Assembly (NCBI GenBank): GCA_016715405.1
Contig: JADKAE010000006.1
Coordinates: 124,001-188,000, forward strand
DNA from: Saprospiraceae bacterium
GTDB lineage: Bacteria > Bacteroidota > Bacteroidia > Chitinophagales > Saprospiraceae
Direction: 5' to 3'
Length of the DNA: 64,000 nt
Made by a program: the position numbers and the translations under genes. The notes under the pieces are model-generated. The model did no database searches. It saw only the letters and a program-made list of their open reading frames with translations, and was not told where the DNA came from. Every line of letters begins with the position of its first letter. Positions within the stretch are counted from its first letter, which is position 1. Positions 47,032 through 57,309 of the stretch are shown one piece after another.

Positions 47032-48042
47032 ATGGATCAGCGCAAACGCGTACTCTCGGCTATCCAGCCCACCGGTGATATGCACTACGGCAACTATTTC
47101 GGCGCCGTGAAAAACTGGGTCGACCTCCAGGAGCACTACGAATGCGTGTACGGCGTAGTGAACTACCACGCTATGACGATGCCTTTTACACCCAAAAAAC
47201 TGGTGGAAAATACCTGGGAGCTGATCTTCAACCTGATCGCCGTCGGCGTCAAACCCGACAACCTGTTTATTCAGTCCCTGGTGCCCGAACACACCGAGTT
47301 GTGCTGGATATTCAACTGCTTTTGCTCCTACGGCCAACTGAGCCGCATGACGCAGTTCAAGGACAAAACCCGCCAAAGCGAGGAAATCGGCGACGGTTTT
47401 ATCTCGGCAGGCCTCTTCGACTACCCCGTGCTGCAAGCGGCTGACATCCTGATCTACCGGGCCGACTATGTGCCCGTGGGCGACGACCAGGACCAGCACA
47501 TCGAACTCACACGCGATATCGCGCTGCGTTATAACGCCCAGGTGGGCAAAACGTATTTCGTGCTGCCCGAAGGCCTCTATACCGAAGCCACCCGCGTGAT
47601 GTCGACCGCCGACCCCGCCCGCAAGATGAGCAAAAGCGCCGGCGAAAAGCACTATATCAATGTATTCTCAGACCCCGATCGCATCCGCAAACAAATCCGC
47701 TCAGCAGTGACCGATACCGGCGATACGCCTTCCGGCGAGATGAGCCCCGGCGTGAGCAACCTCTTTACGCTGTTGCGCGCCGCCGGCCGCCTGCCCGAAT
47801 ACGACGCCCTCATGGACCACTACGTGACCGGCTCGCTCAAATACGTAGACCTCAAAGAAGCCGTCGCCGAAGGCCTCGTCGCCCTCAGCGAGCAGTTCCG
47901 CGCCCGCAAAGCCGAAACGGTAGCCAATAAAAAAGAAGTAAAAGAACAAGTGAAGGCTTCATCCGCCCACATCCGCCAACGCGCCCAGGAGACGATCCGC
48001 GAGGTGAAGGAATTGGCGGGCTTGTTGAATGTGAAGTTTTAG
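47032..48042 (+). CDS. trpS: Tryptophan--tRNA ligase
   Basis: This 336-residue class I aminoacyl-tRNA synthetase charges tRNA-Trp. The HIGH-type motif appears as PTGDMHYGNYFGA and the KMSKS motif as ARKMSKSAGE. Other family segments are QSLVPEHTELCWIFNCFC and PVGDDQDQHIELTRDIA. Length is normal. The C-terminal end (RQRAQETIREVKELAGLLN) fits. Palindromic repeats of one family lie on both sides. Confidence 0.97.
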   Translation: MDQRKRVLSAIQPTGDMHYGNYFGAVKNWVDLQEHYECVYGVVNYHAMTMPFTPKKLVENTWELIFNLIAVGVKPDNLFIQSLVPEHTELCWIFNCFCSYGQLSRMTQFKDKTRQSEEIGDGFISAGLFDYPVLQAADILIYRADYVPVGDDQDQHIELTRDIALRYNAQVGKTYFVLPEGLYTEATRVMSTADPARKMSKSAGEKHYINVFSDPDRIRKQIRSAVTDTGDTPSGEMSPGVSNLFTLLRAAGRLPEYDALMDHYVTGSLKYVDLKEAVAEGLVALSEQFRARKAETVANKKEVKEQVKASSAHIRQRAQETIREVKELAGLLNVKF

Positions 48043-48050
48043 TTTTATTT

Positions 48051-48150
48051 TAACCGCAGAGTAAAAGGAGTTCAACGCGGAGTTTCACAGATTAAACATC
48101 ACGCTCTGCGTAACTCCTTTCAAATCCGTTTAACTCTGCGGTTAATTAAA
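48051..48150. repeat. Palindromic repeat region (AACCGCAGAGT...) downstream of trpS
   Basis: This shares AACCGCAGAGT, AAAGGAGTT and AACTCTGCGGTT with the element at 46922-47023 but is more degenerate. Its arms pair across about 95 bases. Confidence 0.8.
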
Positions 48151-48160
48151 TAACCAAGCC

Positions 48161-48781
48161 ATGAAAATCCTCTGCATAGGCCGCAACTACGAAGAACACG
48201 CTAAAGAACTCAATAACCCGGTGCCGGAGCGCCCGGTCGTGTTCATGAAACCCGCCTCCTCGATGCTGGTGGGCAACAAGCCTTTTTATTATCCCGAATT
48301 TACCAAAGACCTCCACTACGAAGGAGAGATTGTGCTGAAAATCGCCAAGAATGGCCGCCATATCCAACGCGAATTTGCCCGCGATTACTTCAACGAAATC
48401 GCTTTTGGCATCGATTTTACGGCCCGCGACTTGCAGTCAGAACTCAAAAAGAAAGGCCACCCCTGGGAATTGGCCAAAGCTTTCGACGGCTCGGCAGTGC
48501 TCAGCGAGTTTATCTCTCTCGACCGCGTGAACCGCGACGCTATCGAGTTCCAACTCTCTAAAAACGGCGAGGTGGTGCAACACGGCAATACCCGCGATAT
48601 GATTTTTTCTTTCGAAGATATTATCGTGTTTGTCTCCCAATATTTTAAGCTGCTGATGGGCGACTTGATCTTTACCGGCACGCCCGCCGGCGTGGGCCCC
48701 GTCCAACCCGGCGATACTCTCGAAGGCCGCATTTTCACCCACGACGGGCCGCTAAAGTTACTCCACTGTGATATCAAATGA
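48161..48781 (+). CDS. Fumarylacetoacetate hydrolase (FAH) family protein
   Basis: 206 residues, the short bacterial form (YcgM/FAHD1-like). Metal ligands are visible in HYEGEIVLKI (two Glu) and the Asp of FGIDFTARDLQ. The segment GHPWELAKAFDGSA and the C-terminal GDLIFTGTPAGVGPVQPGD are diagnostic. Such enzymes are Mg2+-dependent acylpyruvases or oxaloacetate decarboxylases; the substrate cannot be set from sequence. The stop TGA is the first part of the following heptad array. Confidence 0.92.
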   Translation: MKILCIGRNYEEHAKELNNPVPERPVVFMKPASSMLVGNKPFYYPEFTKDLHYEGEIVLKIAKNGRHIQREFARDYFNEIAFGIDFTARDLQSELKKKGHPWELAKAFDGSAVLSEFISLDRVNRDAIEFQLSKNGEVVQHGNTRDMIFSFEDIIVFVSQYFKLLMGDLIFTGTPAGVGPVQPGDTLEGRIFTHDGPLKLLHCDIK

Positions 48782-48881
48782 CGAATTACGAATTACGAAT
48801 TACGAATTACGAATTACGAATTAATAATCAATTAATTATAAATTAACAACATTCGTAATTCGTAATTACTCATTCGTAATT
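48779..48881. repeat. Inverted heptad arrays (ACGAATT x6 / ATTCGTA x3-4) between convergent genes
   Basis: Six exact ACGAATT heptads begin inside the stop codon of the plus-strand gene. After an AT-rich spacer, ATTCGTA heptads lead to the stop of the minus-strand gene. The arms are exact complements over several units. The same unit occurs at 19796-19827. Confidence 0.95.
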
Positions 48882-51150
48882 CACCTCAACAAAACCACCT
48901 CCGACTTATACGTATTCAACTCCCCGCGGGGCCCGTAATCCGCACCTCGCAGAGGTATACGCCGGAAGGCACGAGGCCGCCGCTGTTGTTTTTCCGGCCA
49001 TTCCAGCCAGTATCGGGATGGGAGGACTCAAAGATCATCTCGCCCCAGCGGTTCCAAATGCGCATATCGTATTGCTTCATGCCCGGCAAAAAACCTTCGG
49101 GCTTGTAGATATCGTTCACCGAATCGTCGTTGGGAGTGAAGGCGTTGGGAAGGTGGAAAGTATTGACGGGTTTGATGTCGACTATCCTACTCGTCGAATC
49201 CTGGCAGCCGCTGATATGGGTTACAACCAGCGTCACCTCGAATAAGCCGGTGTCGGCAAAGGTAAACGTGGGATTCGGCAGGGTCGCATAAGCTCCGGGG
49301 CCGTCAAATTCCCAGTACCAGCGCCAGGCGTCTATCGATTTATCGTTAAACTGCACTGTACGGTGAAAGAAATCGGGCGCTTCGGGACTGAAATCAAAAT
49401 CGGCTATCGGGGCGGGTGTCACCGTAATCAGCGCGGGAAAAATCGTATCGGTCTTGCAGCCGATAGGCGAAGTAATCGACAGGCCGACATCGTAAACGCC
49501 TGCCTGTTCATAAGTATGCGTGGCATTAATACCGTCGCTGGTGGCGCCGTCGCCGAAATCCCAGCGCACCTCGTAGGTATCATCTACGGGATTAGAGAGG
49601 TTATTAAAAAAAACGGAAGTTGGGGCGCAACTATCGGTTTTACTGGGCGACACGATGAGCAAAGTGGGCACTGGAAAATAAGGCACCAGCCTGCTCGCTG
49701 TAGCTGTGCAGCGGTTGGCATCGGTGATTTTGAGCGTGGCAATGCGCTCGCCGGGATCGCCGTAAATTTGCTGGGGGTTAACGACTTCTGACGTATTCCC
49801 ATCGCCGAAATTCCATTGCCATTGCACTACTTCCTGGCCGTCGGTCTCCGGCAAGGCCTTAAACTGCACGGGGCCCGCCAGGCAGGTGTCGTAGGCAAAG
49901 GTGAAATCGGTATCCAGCCCCGGGTATATGCCCACCCGGATATGGGCCGTATCCCCGCAACTGGTATTGGGGTTGAGTACCAGGCGGCCTTCGTATTCAC
50001 CGGGACCGGGGAAAGTCACGCCGGCATTCCAGGTATCAATAATCTCGGTTTCGCCGTTTATTTCAAATTCCCAATAAAACACGTCGATAAACTGGGCCTG
50101 AAAGCTCTGGTTGATAAAGGTGAGCGTGGTTTCCCCGCAGGTATTAAACAAATACACATCGTTGGCCAGGCTGTCTTCCGAAACGTCGGCAACCACCGTC
50201 GGCGTGCAGGTCGTCACATTAAACTGAAAATCGCGGCGCACCGTGCTGAGTAGAATCCCGTTGCGGTATTCGGACACGCAAATCCCGACCACAAATTGCC
50301 CCTGGATGGCCGGCTGTCCCGTCATCAGCCCCGAATACGTGCCGATATCGAAATCGGAGGCGGCGCCCAATGGGTTTTGGGCGGTATACGCCGGCGCCAG
50401 AAAATTGACGCCGTTGTAGGGAGGCGGATTATCGGGGTCGGGCGCCAGGCCGTTAAAGGCCAATGGATTGTTGAAATTGAGCCCGCCGCCCAACAGCGGG
50501 GTACACAATTCGTAGACCAGCAAATCGCCTTCGGCATCTACAGCCGCGCTGCTCACACTAAAAGGCTGCCCCGCACACAACACGATGGGCGGGTAATTGC
50601 TAAAGACGGGGCTATTGTTGCCCACGAGCTGCGCCGCCGGGGTAAGCTCCATGGTGTAGGTAGCCCCGGAATCGTCGGGATTTAAAATATTGGTAATGGT
50701 AATATTGCGGCAGCAACGCTGATAAGTAATATGATAACTTTCGTTAGAAATCGGCAAGTCGACGGCGGGGAACACATATACCCCCTGTTGCACGCATACG
50801 TTTTGGGGTACGATCACACAGGGGTTGCCCGGATTGGGGTCGATAAACGTGCTGGTAGGTCCTTGCAGATATAAGGTAAGGAACGGCACGGTAGAACTTC
50901 CACGGTATATCGTCACGGAAGCCGTAAAAGAACCGCCTGGCGCCGAATCGAAATTAGCGCCGCTGCCCTGGCAATCGCGATAGATGCGCATCGTAAACAC
51001 ATAAGTGCGCGAATTCGAGCTGGTATCACCGTTGGTATAGCCCAGACATTGGTAGGTAATCTCGCCGCCAATGATGTGCGCAGCATGCACAGGCAGCGTC
51101 AACAGGAAACTTGCAACTAAAAAAGCGAAGTAGTGTAATTTTTTTTTCAA
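48881..51150 (-). CDS. T9SS-exported protein with PKD domains and type B sorting domain (frame broken near 48928-48934)
   Basis: About 757 residues. The signal peptide region (KKKLHYFAFLVASFLLTLPVHAAH) follows a TTG at 51150. An in-frame GTG at 51231 would place 27 odd residues in front, and a TACCTTTA promoter-like element lies between the two. The N-terminal half is a Bacteroidota surface domain (HIIGGEITYQCLGYTNGD). Two or more PKD domains follow (QWNFGDGNTSEV, RWDFGDGATSDG), then the type B domain (LPNAFTPNDDSVNDIYKPEG, IWNRWGEMIFE). The last 17 residues (GPRGELNTYKSEVVLLR) need one base added near 48928-48934; without it the sorting signal is cut short. Confidence 0.9.
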
Positions 51151-51431
51151 CCCTGACGTTTTTATAAGTTGTTTAACCGTGATACTCGTAAAGGTAGTGA
51201 AATACTTATTCCTCTCACTGGCGGGTAACACAATTTGGTAGTTTAAAAGACACTTTGTGGCGTAGGGAAAGCACCATAAATTGTATAACCAAACCGTTTT
51301 GACTTTGTTATTTATTCACCACATATGGAACACTATTGCGCCTTGTGGCCACGGGAAGGCGGCCACAATGTGCTTCACTTTTTGTAAATCCCCGGTATAT
51401 GACGACGACCTTTACCAACCAGGCAGCTATT

Positions 51432-52004
51432 ATGACACAAAACTACGACACGGCAAATGCGCTGCTTACTTTGAGCCAGGGCGGACTTATTCTTTTTCCC
51501 ACTGATACCACCTGGAGCATAGGCTGTGACGCGCTAAACCCAAAAGCCCTTTCAAAATTGCTGGATCTTCACCAGCAAAAAAACACCTCCCCGATAGAAT
51601 TGCTGGTAAATTCTATCGGCATGATAAAAAGTTATGTCACGCATTTACACCCACGCGTAGAGACGCTGCTGGTGTTTCATACCCGGCCGCTTACCTTGCT
51701 GCTTGAACACGCGCGGCGACTGCCGGCAGAGGTGCTTCACCCCGACGGCAGTGTGGCTATGCGACTCACGCAAGATGAATTCACCAGGCTGCTCGTAGGT
51801 CAATTCGGCCAACCTATTGCCACTACGCCGGCATGTGTAGAAGGCCAACCCTACCCCACTCACTTTGGCGCTATCAGCTCCACTATTTTGCAGGGCGTAG
51901 ACCACGTGTCGAAATTCAGGCAACACGATAAAAACCAGGGCGAATTGTCGGTAATGGTGAAATTGTCTGACGGGGACGAGGAATTGGTGTTTCTTAGAGA
52001 GTAA
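51432..52004 (+). CDS. YrdC/Sua5-like threonylcarbamoyl-AMP synthase family protein
   Basis: 190 residues from the ATG at 51432 (51399 is an alternative). The family pattern is present: GGLILFPTDTTWSIGCDALNP, then ALSKLLDLHQQKNTSPIELLV, RPLTLLLEHARRLPAEVLHPDGSVAMRL and PIATTPACVEGQP. Sua5/YrdC makes threonylcarbamoyl-AMP for tRNA t6A37. The usual KxR-type lysine motif reads HQQKNTSP, and several residues are divergent, so it may be a paralogue and not the main t6A enzyme. The region between 51151 and 51431 holds nothing else clear. Confidence 0.82.
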   Translation: MTQNYDTANALLTLSQGGLILFPTDTTWSIGCDALNPKALSKLLDLHQQKNTSPIELLVNSIGMIKSYVTHLHPRVETLLVFHTRPLTLLLEHARRLPAEVLHPDGSVAMRLTQDEFTRLLVGQFGQPIATTPACVEGQPYPTHFGAISSTILQGVDHVSKFRQHDKNQGELSVMVKLSDGDEELVFLRE

Positions 52005-52055
52005 ACAGTGACCTGCACCTTGATCTGTTCACAGTTCACAGTTCACAGTTCACTC
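52003..52055. repeat. Heptad repeat (GTTCACA x3) between the YrdC-like gene and gyrB
   Basis: A short, imperfect GTAAACA-GTGACCT arm starts in the stop codon and is followed by GTTCACA heptads. The unit is the same as at 29618-29682, 22 kb away. Confidence 0.8.
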
Positions 52056-52080
52056 ATTATAAAAACCGGTATTAAATTCG

Positions 52081-52088
52081 TACCTTTG
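52081..52088 (+). promoter_or_regulatory. Bacteroidota-type -7 element (TACCTTTG) for gyrB
   Basis: TACCTTTG ends four bases before the ATG at 52093. The mRNA would then be almost leaderless from that start; the in-frame ATG at 52099 is an alternative. Confidence 0.6.
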
Positions 52089-52092
52089 CTTT

Positions 52093-54068
52093 ATGGATAT
52101 GAAACAAGAAATCGATCAAACACACGTAGAAACGGGTGATTATAATGCCAGTAATATTCAGGCATTAGAAGGGCTTGAGGCTGTCAGGAAACGCCCGGGA
52201 ATGTATATCGGCGCCACCGATACAAAAGGCCTGCACCACCTGGTTTGGGAAGTAATAGACAACTCCGTCGACGAATATCTCGCCGGCCATTGTTCGCTCA
52301 TCAGCCTTCGGGTATTGCCGGATAATACGATCAGGGTGGTTGACAACGGCCGGGGTATTCCCACCGGCATGCACAAAAAACTCAAGAAGTCTGCGCTCGA
52401 AGTAGTAATGACCGTATTGCACGCCGGCGGTAAGTTTGACAAAAACACGTACAAGGTGTCCGGCGGTCTGCACGGCGTAGGGGTTTCCTGCGTAAACGCG
52501 CTTTCCGACTATCTGCGCGCAGAAGTGCGCCGCGAAGGCAAGTTATGGATGCAGGAATACAGCAAGGGCAAACCCCAGGGCGACGTAAAGATCATAGGAG
52601 ATTCTGACGAGACCGGCACGACCATCATTTTCCACCCCGACCCCGAAATTTTGAATTAGTAGATTATAAATACGAAGTATTGGCCAATCGCATGCGCGAA
52701 TTGTCGTACCTCAACCGCGGCCTTCGCCTCGAGTTGACCGACGAACGCGATAAAGACGAAAATGGCAATTTTAAACATGAAGCATTTTTCTCTGAAGGCG
52801 GCCTGAACGAATTCCTGAAATACCTCGACGACTCCCGCACCACGCTCACTGAACAACCCATTCACCTTACTACCCGCGAAGACGACGTAGAGGTAGAAGT
52901 GGCGCTGCAATACAATACTTCTTATACCGAAAATATTTATTCGTTTGTCAATAATATCAATACCCGCGAAGGCGGCACGCACGTCAACGGCTTCCGCATG
53001 GCCGTTACGCGCGAATTCCGCCAATACGGCAAAGACAACGGATTTTTTAAGAAACTAAAATTCATACCCTCTGGCGAAGACTTTCGCGAAGGCCTCACCG
53101 CCATCGTGTCCGTAAAAGTGCCCGAACCGCAGTTTAAAGGCCAGACAAAAGGCGAACTCGGCAACTCCGAAGTGCTCGGCATCGTGTCCCGCGCCGTCGG
53201 TGAAGCCCTCGGCCACTTCCTCGAAGAAAACCCCAACGAGGCCAGACGTATCATGGAAAAGGTGATCCTGGCCGCTACCGCCCGCGAAGCAGCCCGCAAA
53301 GCCCGCGAAATGGTGCAGCGCAAAGGCGTGCTAACCGGCGGCGGACTTCCTGGCAAACTCGCCGACTGCTCTTCCAAAAATCCGGAAGAAAGCGAAATTT
53401 TCCTCGTAGAGGGCGACTCGGCCGGCGGTACCGCCAAACAAGGCCGCGACCGCAATATCCAGGCTATCCTGCCCCTGCGCGGTAAGATCCTCAACGTGGA
53501 AAAAGCCCTCGAACACAAAATCTACGAAAACGAGGAAATCAAAAATATCTTCACCGCCCTCGGCGTGCGCATCGAAGAAGACGAGGAAGGCGAACGCATC
53601 CTCAATATCGATAAACTGCGCTACCACAAAATCGTTATCATGTGCGACGCCGACGTAGACGGCAGCCACATCACTACGCTGATCCTTACTTTTTTCTTCC
53701 GCTATATGCGCCCACTGGTCGACCAGGGCCACGTATTTATTGCCGCACCCCCACTCTATCAGGTACGCAAAGGCAAAGATTTCCGCTACTGCTGGACCGA
53801 AGTGGAACGCCGCGAAGCTGTCGATGCTTATGCTAAAGGCGGCAACGAAGCCAATGTGAAGGTACAGCGATATAAGGGCCTCGGCGAAATGAACGCCGAA
53901 CAATTGTGGGAAACCACGATGAACCCCGAATCTCGCATCCTCCGCAGGGTAACTATCGACGACGCCCGCGAATCCGATCGCACTTTCTCTATGCTGATGG
54001 GCGATGAGGTGCCACCCCGCCGCGCTTTTATCGAGGCTAATGCCAAGTATGCAAAGGTGGATGTGTGA
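52093..54068 (+). CDS. gyrB: DNA gyrase subunit B (frame broken at 52649-52652)
   Basis: About 658 residues after restoring one T in the T4 at 52649-52652, which gives PEIFELVDYKYEVLANRMRELS. The GHKL ATPase part has GLEAVRKRPGMYIG, EVIDNSVDEYLAG and HGVGVSCVNALS. The second part has the transducer domain and the TOPRIM domain (FLVEGDSAGGTAKQGRDR, then IMCDADVDGSHI). The C-terminal NPESRILRRVTIDDA and MGDEVPPRRAFIEANA are typical of GyrB. It introduces negative supercoils together with GyrA. An essential gene with a frameshift is the strongest sign that single-base errors are present in this sequence. Confidence 0.95.
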
Positions 54069-54141
54069 TTAGGGCTTAGGGCCTAGGGCTCAGGGCTTAG
54101 TTGATCGCTAAGCCCTAAGCCCTAACTGCTAAACCCTAAAT
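54066..54141. repeat. Inverted heptad arrays (AGGGCTT x4 / AAGCCCT x4) after gyrB
   Basis: Four AGGGCTT-type heptads start two bases after the gyrB stop. A 7-base loop (TTGATCG) separates them from four AAGCCCT-type heptads. The inner 9 bp are perfectly paired (AGGGCTTAG / CTAAGCCCT). The next gene is on the same strand, so this could be the gyrB terminator. Confidence 0.92.
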
Positions 54142-54239
54142 TTTACAAAACGGCCAACCATTCTGCTTTATTGGTGTATCTTATAATACTGGGGCGAGCT
54201 CGTCCGGCTACTCCCTGCATACCAAAAAAGAGAAAACGC

Positions 54240-57230
54240 ATGCGCACTTTTTACTTGCCGGCCTTTATTTTGGCTTTCTTTCCGCTGAGCCTCTGGGCAC
54301 AGCCCTCCAATAACGAATGTGCTAACTCCATTGTACTCAATGAACTCAACCTGTGGTGCTCGGAGGTCGAAGCGTATACCAATGTAGGCGCTACGCCCTC
54401 TTCGCAAACCCTGCCATCTTGTTTTTCAGCCGCGCAACCCAATCGCGATGTGTGGTTTACTCTCACAGCAACTGCCGAAATTCTCAATGTGAGCGTGTTG
54501 GGCAACCTGGTCTTCAGCGAAGGAGGCACCCTCCAATTGCCCCAAATAGCCATTTATTCGGGTAACTGCGGTAGCCTCACCGAGATTGCCTGCGAAACTT
54601 CCGACTTTGGGCAAAATTTCGTGCAGGCTTTCGCCGAAGGCCTCCAGGTGGGCCAAACCTATTTCCTGCGCGTCAGCGCGCGCAACGGCCTTACCGGCAC
54701 TTTCCAGCTTTGTGTAAATAATTACAACCGCATACCCCAACCCTCCGCCGATTGCAATACTGCCGTAATCCTTTGCGATAAATCGCCCTTTACGGTCGAC
54801 TATTTCGAAGGCGTGGGCAACGACCCCAACGAAATCGACGACGCCAATTGCAGCCGCCCTACCTGCGATATTTCAGAATCTAATTCGATCTGGTATAAAT
54901 GGACTTGCAAAGACCCCGGCTCGCTTACGTTTAATATTACCCCGCTAAACCCTATCGATGATATCGATTTTATCGTGTATGAATTGCCCAACGGCATCGA
55001 CAATTGCAATAACAAACAGGAAATACGCTGTATGGCCGCCGGCGCTATCAACGGCGCCCCCTTTAGCGAATGGGAGCCTTGTACCGGGCCTACCGGACTG
55101 AGCCTCACCGAAACCGACGAGGTGGAGTATTGCGGTTGCGACCCCGGACAAAACAGCTATATAGAAGCCTTACAGATGGTAGCAGGCCGCAGTTACGCCC
55201 TGGTGATCAACAACTTCTCTGAATCGGCCGCCGGCTTTTCTATCGAATTCGGCGGCACGGGCACTTTCCTCGGCCCCGACGCCGCCTTTACCGCCCTGCC
55301 CATCACAGCCTGTGTAGGCCAACCTGTCACGCTAACCGACGCCTCCACGTTTATCGGCAATATTGTGGGCTGGCAATGGCAATTCGGCGCCAACGCCAGC
55401 ATAGCCTCTGCCGGCACAGAAGGCCCCCATTCGGTGACGTATAACCGCCCTGGCATCAAATCTATCGCGCTGACGGTGGAGACCGACCGCGGCTGCCTGG
55501 TCACCGAGATCGCTACTATCGAAGTGGAATGCTGCCCCGATCACTTTTCCGTAAGCGCCGATATCGATCCGCTGTTGTGCCCCAATACGGCTACGGGTGC
55601 TATCGATGTGTCGGTAACGAATGATTTCGGCCCTTATACCTACTTGTGGAGTAGCGGCCCCAACACCCAGGATATCAACGGTATCAACCAGGGCAACTAT
55701 ACGATCACGATTACCGACGTGGCTACCTGCGATACGGTGCTGACCTACAACGTGCCATCGCCGCCGCCAATGGAATTCGATACGCTGGTCACGATGCCTA
55801 CCTGCAACGGCGGTATGGACGGGGCTGTGACACTGGTAGTGAGCGGAGGCTCGCCGCCTTTTCAGTTCAATTGGCAAAATACCGGCTTTACCAATAATAA
55901 CTCGCTCAATAATATCTCACAGGGCGATTACGCCGTAGTGGTTCGCGATGCCAACGGCTGCGAAGAAAATCTGCTGCTGCCCGTGCGCGAACTCGAGCTC
56001 GTTCTCGACCCCGCTGTGCAAGCCGTTACACCACCCTCTTGCTTCGGCTTTTCCGATGGCAGCATTGTGGTCAACATCGACAACGGTCTGCCACCCTACC
56101 AATACGACTGGAACGACGGCAACGGCTTTGTGGGCGATAACTCACTCAACGGCATCACAGCCGGCTCTTATACCGTTGAAGTGCTCGACGCCAACCTCTG
56201 CCGCGGATTTTTTGAATTCGATATGCAGGATTATCCGCCCATGACGCTCGATTTTACAGTAATCGATGTGAGTTGCAACAGTTTGCAGGACGGCAGCGTG
56301 ACCGCCGTAGCCGGTGGCGGCGTGGGCAATTATTCGTATCAATGGAGTTCCGGGCAGGTCACGGCCGGCATCGACCAACTGCCCGCAGGCAATTACGCCG
56401 TGACGGTACTCGACGGCAACGGCTGCGAAATCAACGGCCAGGCCACCGTAACCGAACCGCCGCCCCTCTTTATCGATGTGGTGGAAGTGATCGACAATAT
56501 CTGCTTCGGCGAATCAGAGGGGAGTATCGAAGTAGCCGGCTCGGGCGGCACAGCGCCTTTTTCTTATAGTATTGACGGCAATAACTTCCAGGTGGAGGCC
56601 GTCTTCTCCAATCTGCCCGCCGGCGATTACACCCTTACCGTGATGGATGCGATGGGTTGCACCGCCGTCACAGAAGCCACCATCACCCAACCACCCCAAT
56701 TAATTGTCGACGCCGGCCCCGATGTATTCATAGAGTTGGGCTACGATACCCGCCTCAACGCCGTATCCAACGACCCCGGCGTAACCTACGCCTGGTCGCC
56801 CACCGACTCGCTGAGCTGCATCGACTGCCCCAACCCCATAGCCAATCCCAGCAGCACGACTACCTATCTCATCACGGTAACCGACGCCCTGGGCTGCCAG
56901 GCAACCGACGAAATAGTGGTGCGCGTCATCAAAAACCGGCCGATATATATTCCCAACGCCATCTCTCCCAACAACGACGGCATCAACGACGCCTTTACCA
57001 TATACGGTGGCCCGGCAGCCCGGCGCATAAAAACGCTCAAGGTGTTCAGCCGCTGGGGCTCCCTGGTCTTCGACGGGCGCAATTTACCCATGGGCGAAGA
57101 AACCTACGGCTGGGATGGCACTTTCCTGGGCCGCCCCGTCAATACCGGCGTCTTTGTCTTCCTCGCCGAAGTCGAATTTATAGACGACGAGGTGGTGCTG
57201 TATGAAGGGGATATTACGGTGGTGAAATGA
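54240..57230 (+). CDS. T9SS-exported protein with SprB-type repeats and type B sorting domain
   Basis: About 996 residues from the ATG at 54240, where a signal peptide begins (FYLPAFILAFFPLSLWAQ). The N-terminal part contains two domains of the kind seen before PKD/SprB regions (NNECANSIVLNELNLWC, DCNTAVILCDKSPFTVDYFEGVG). A PKD-like domain (VGWQWQFGANASIASAG) is followed by five SprB-type repeats (PTCNGGMDGAVTLVVSGGSP form). The C-terminus is a type B sorting domain (IPNAISPNNDGINDAFTIYG, FSRWGSLVFDG, GWDGTFLGRPVNTGVF). It is a surface or secreted protein. The frame is intact. Confidence 0.93.
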   Translation: MRTFYLPAFILAFFPLSLWAQPSNNECANSIVLNELNLWCSEVEAYTNVGATPSSQTLPSCFSAAQPNRDVWFTLTATAEILNVSVLGNLVFSEGGTLQLPQIAIYSGNCGSLTEIACETSDFGQNFVQAFAEGLQVGQTYFLRVSARNGLTGTFQLCVNNYNRIPQPSADCNTAVILCDKSPFTVDYFEGVGNDPNEIDDANCSRPTCDISESNSIWYKWTCKDPGSLTFNITPLNPIDDIDFIVYELPNGIDNCNNKQEIRCMAAGAINGAPFSEWEPCTGPTGLSLTETDEVEYCGCDPGQNSYIEALQMVAGRSYALVINNFSESAAGFSIEFGGTGTFLGPDAAFTALPITACVGQPVTLTDASTFIGNIVGWQWQFGANASIASAGTEGPHSVTYNRPGIKSIALTVETDRGCLVTEIATIEVECCPDHFSVSADIDPLLCPNTATGAIDVSVTNDFGPYTYLWSSGPNTQDINGINQGNYTITITDVATCDTVLTYNVPSPPPMEFDTLVTMPTCNGGMDGAVTLVVSGGSPPFQFNWQNTGFTNNNSLNNISQGDYAVVVRDANGCEENLLLPVRELELVLDPAVQAVTPPSCFGFSDGSIVVNIDNGLPPYQYDWNDGNGFVGDNSLNGITAGSYTVEVLDANLCRGFFEFDMQDYPPMTLDFTVIDVSCNSLQDGSVTAVAGGGVGNYSYQWSSGQVTAGIDQLPAGNYAVTVLDGNGCEINGQATVTEPPPLFIDVVEVIDNICFGESEGSIEVAGSGGTAPFSYSIDGNNFQVEAVFSNLPAGDYTLTVMDAMGCTAVTEATITQPPQLIVDAGPDVFIELGYDTRLNAVSNDPGVTYAWSPTDSLSCIDCPNPIANPSSTTTYLITVTDALGCQATDEIVVRVIKNRPIYIPNAISPNNDGINDAFTIYGGPAARRIKTLKVFSRWGSLVFDGRNLPMGEETYGWDGTFLGRPVNTGVFVFLAEVEFIDDEVVLYEGDITVVK

Positions 57231-57309
57231 AGAATGAAAAATGAAGAATGAAAAATGAAGAATGAAAAATGTCATCATTCTTCATTTTTAATTTTTTAAT
57301 TCTTAATTA
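57228..57309. repeat. Inverted heptad arrays (GAAGAAT/GAAAAAT x6 / ATTCTTC, ATTTTTA) between convergent genes
   Basis: Six alternating GAAGAAT/GAAAAAT heptads begin inside the stop codon. After GTC the complement follows (ATCATTCTTCATTTTTAATT). The T-rich right arm reaches the stop of the minus-strand carbonic anhydrase gene. Confidence 0.95.

Noticed and set aside
48130..48145. A possible tRNA T-arm near the palindrome after trpS
   Set aside because: The TTCAAATCC-like string is part of the palindromic repeat; no acceptor or anticodon stem fits around it.
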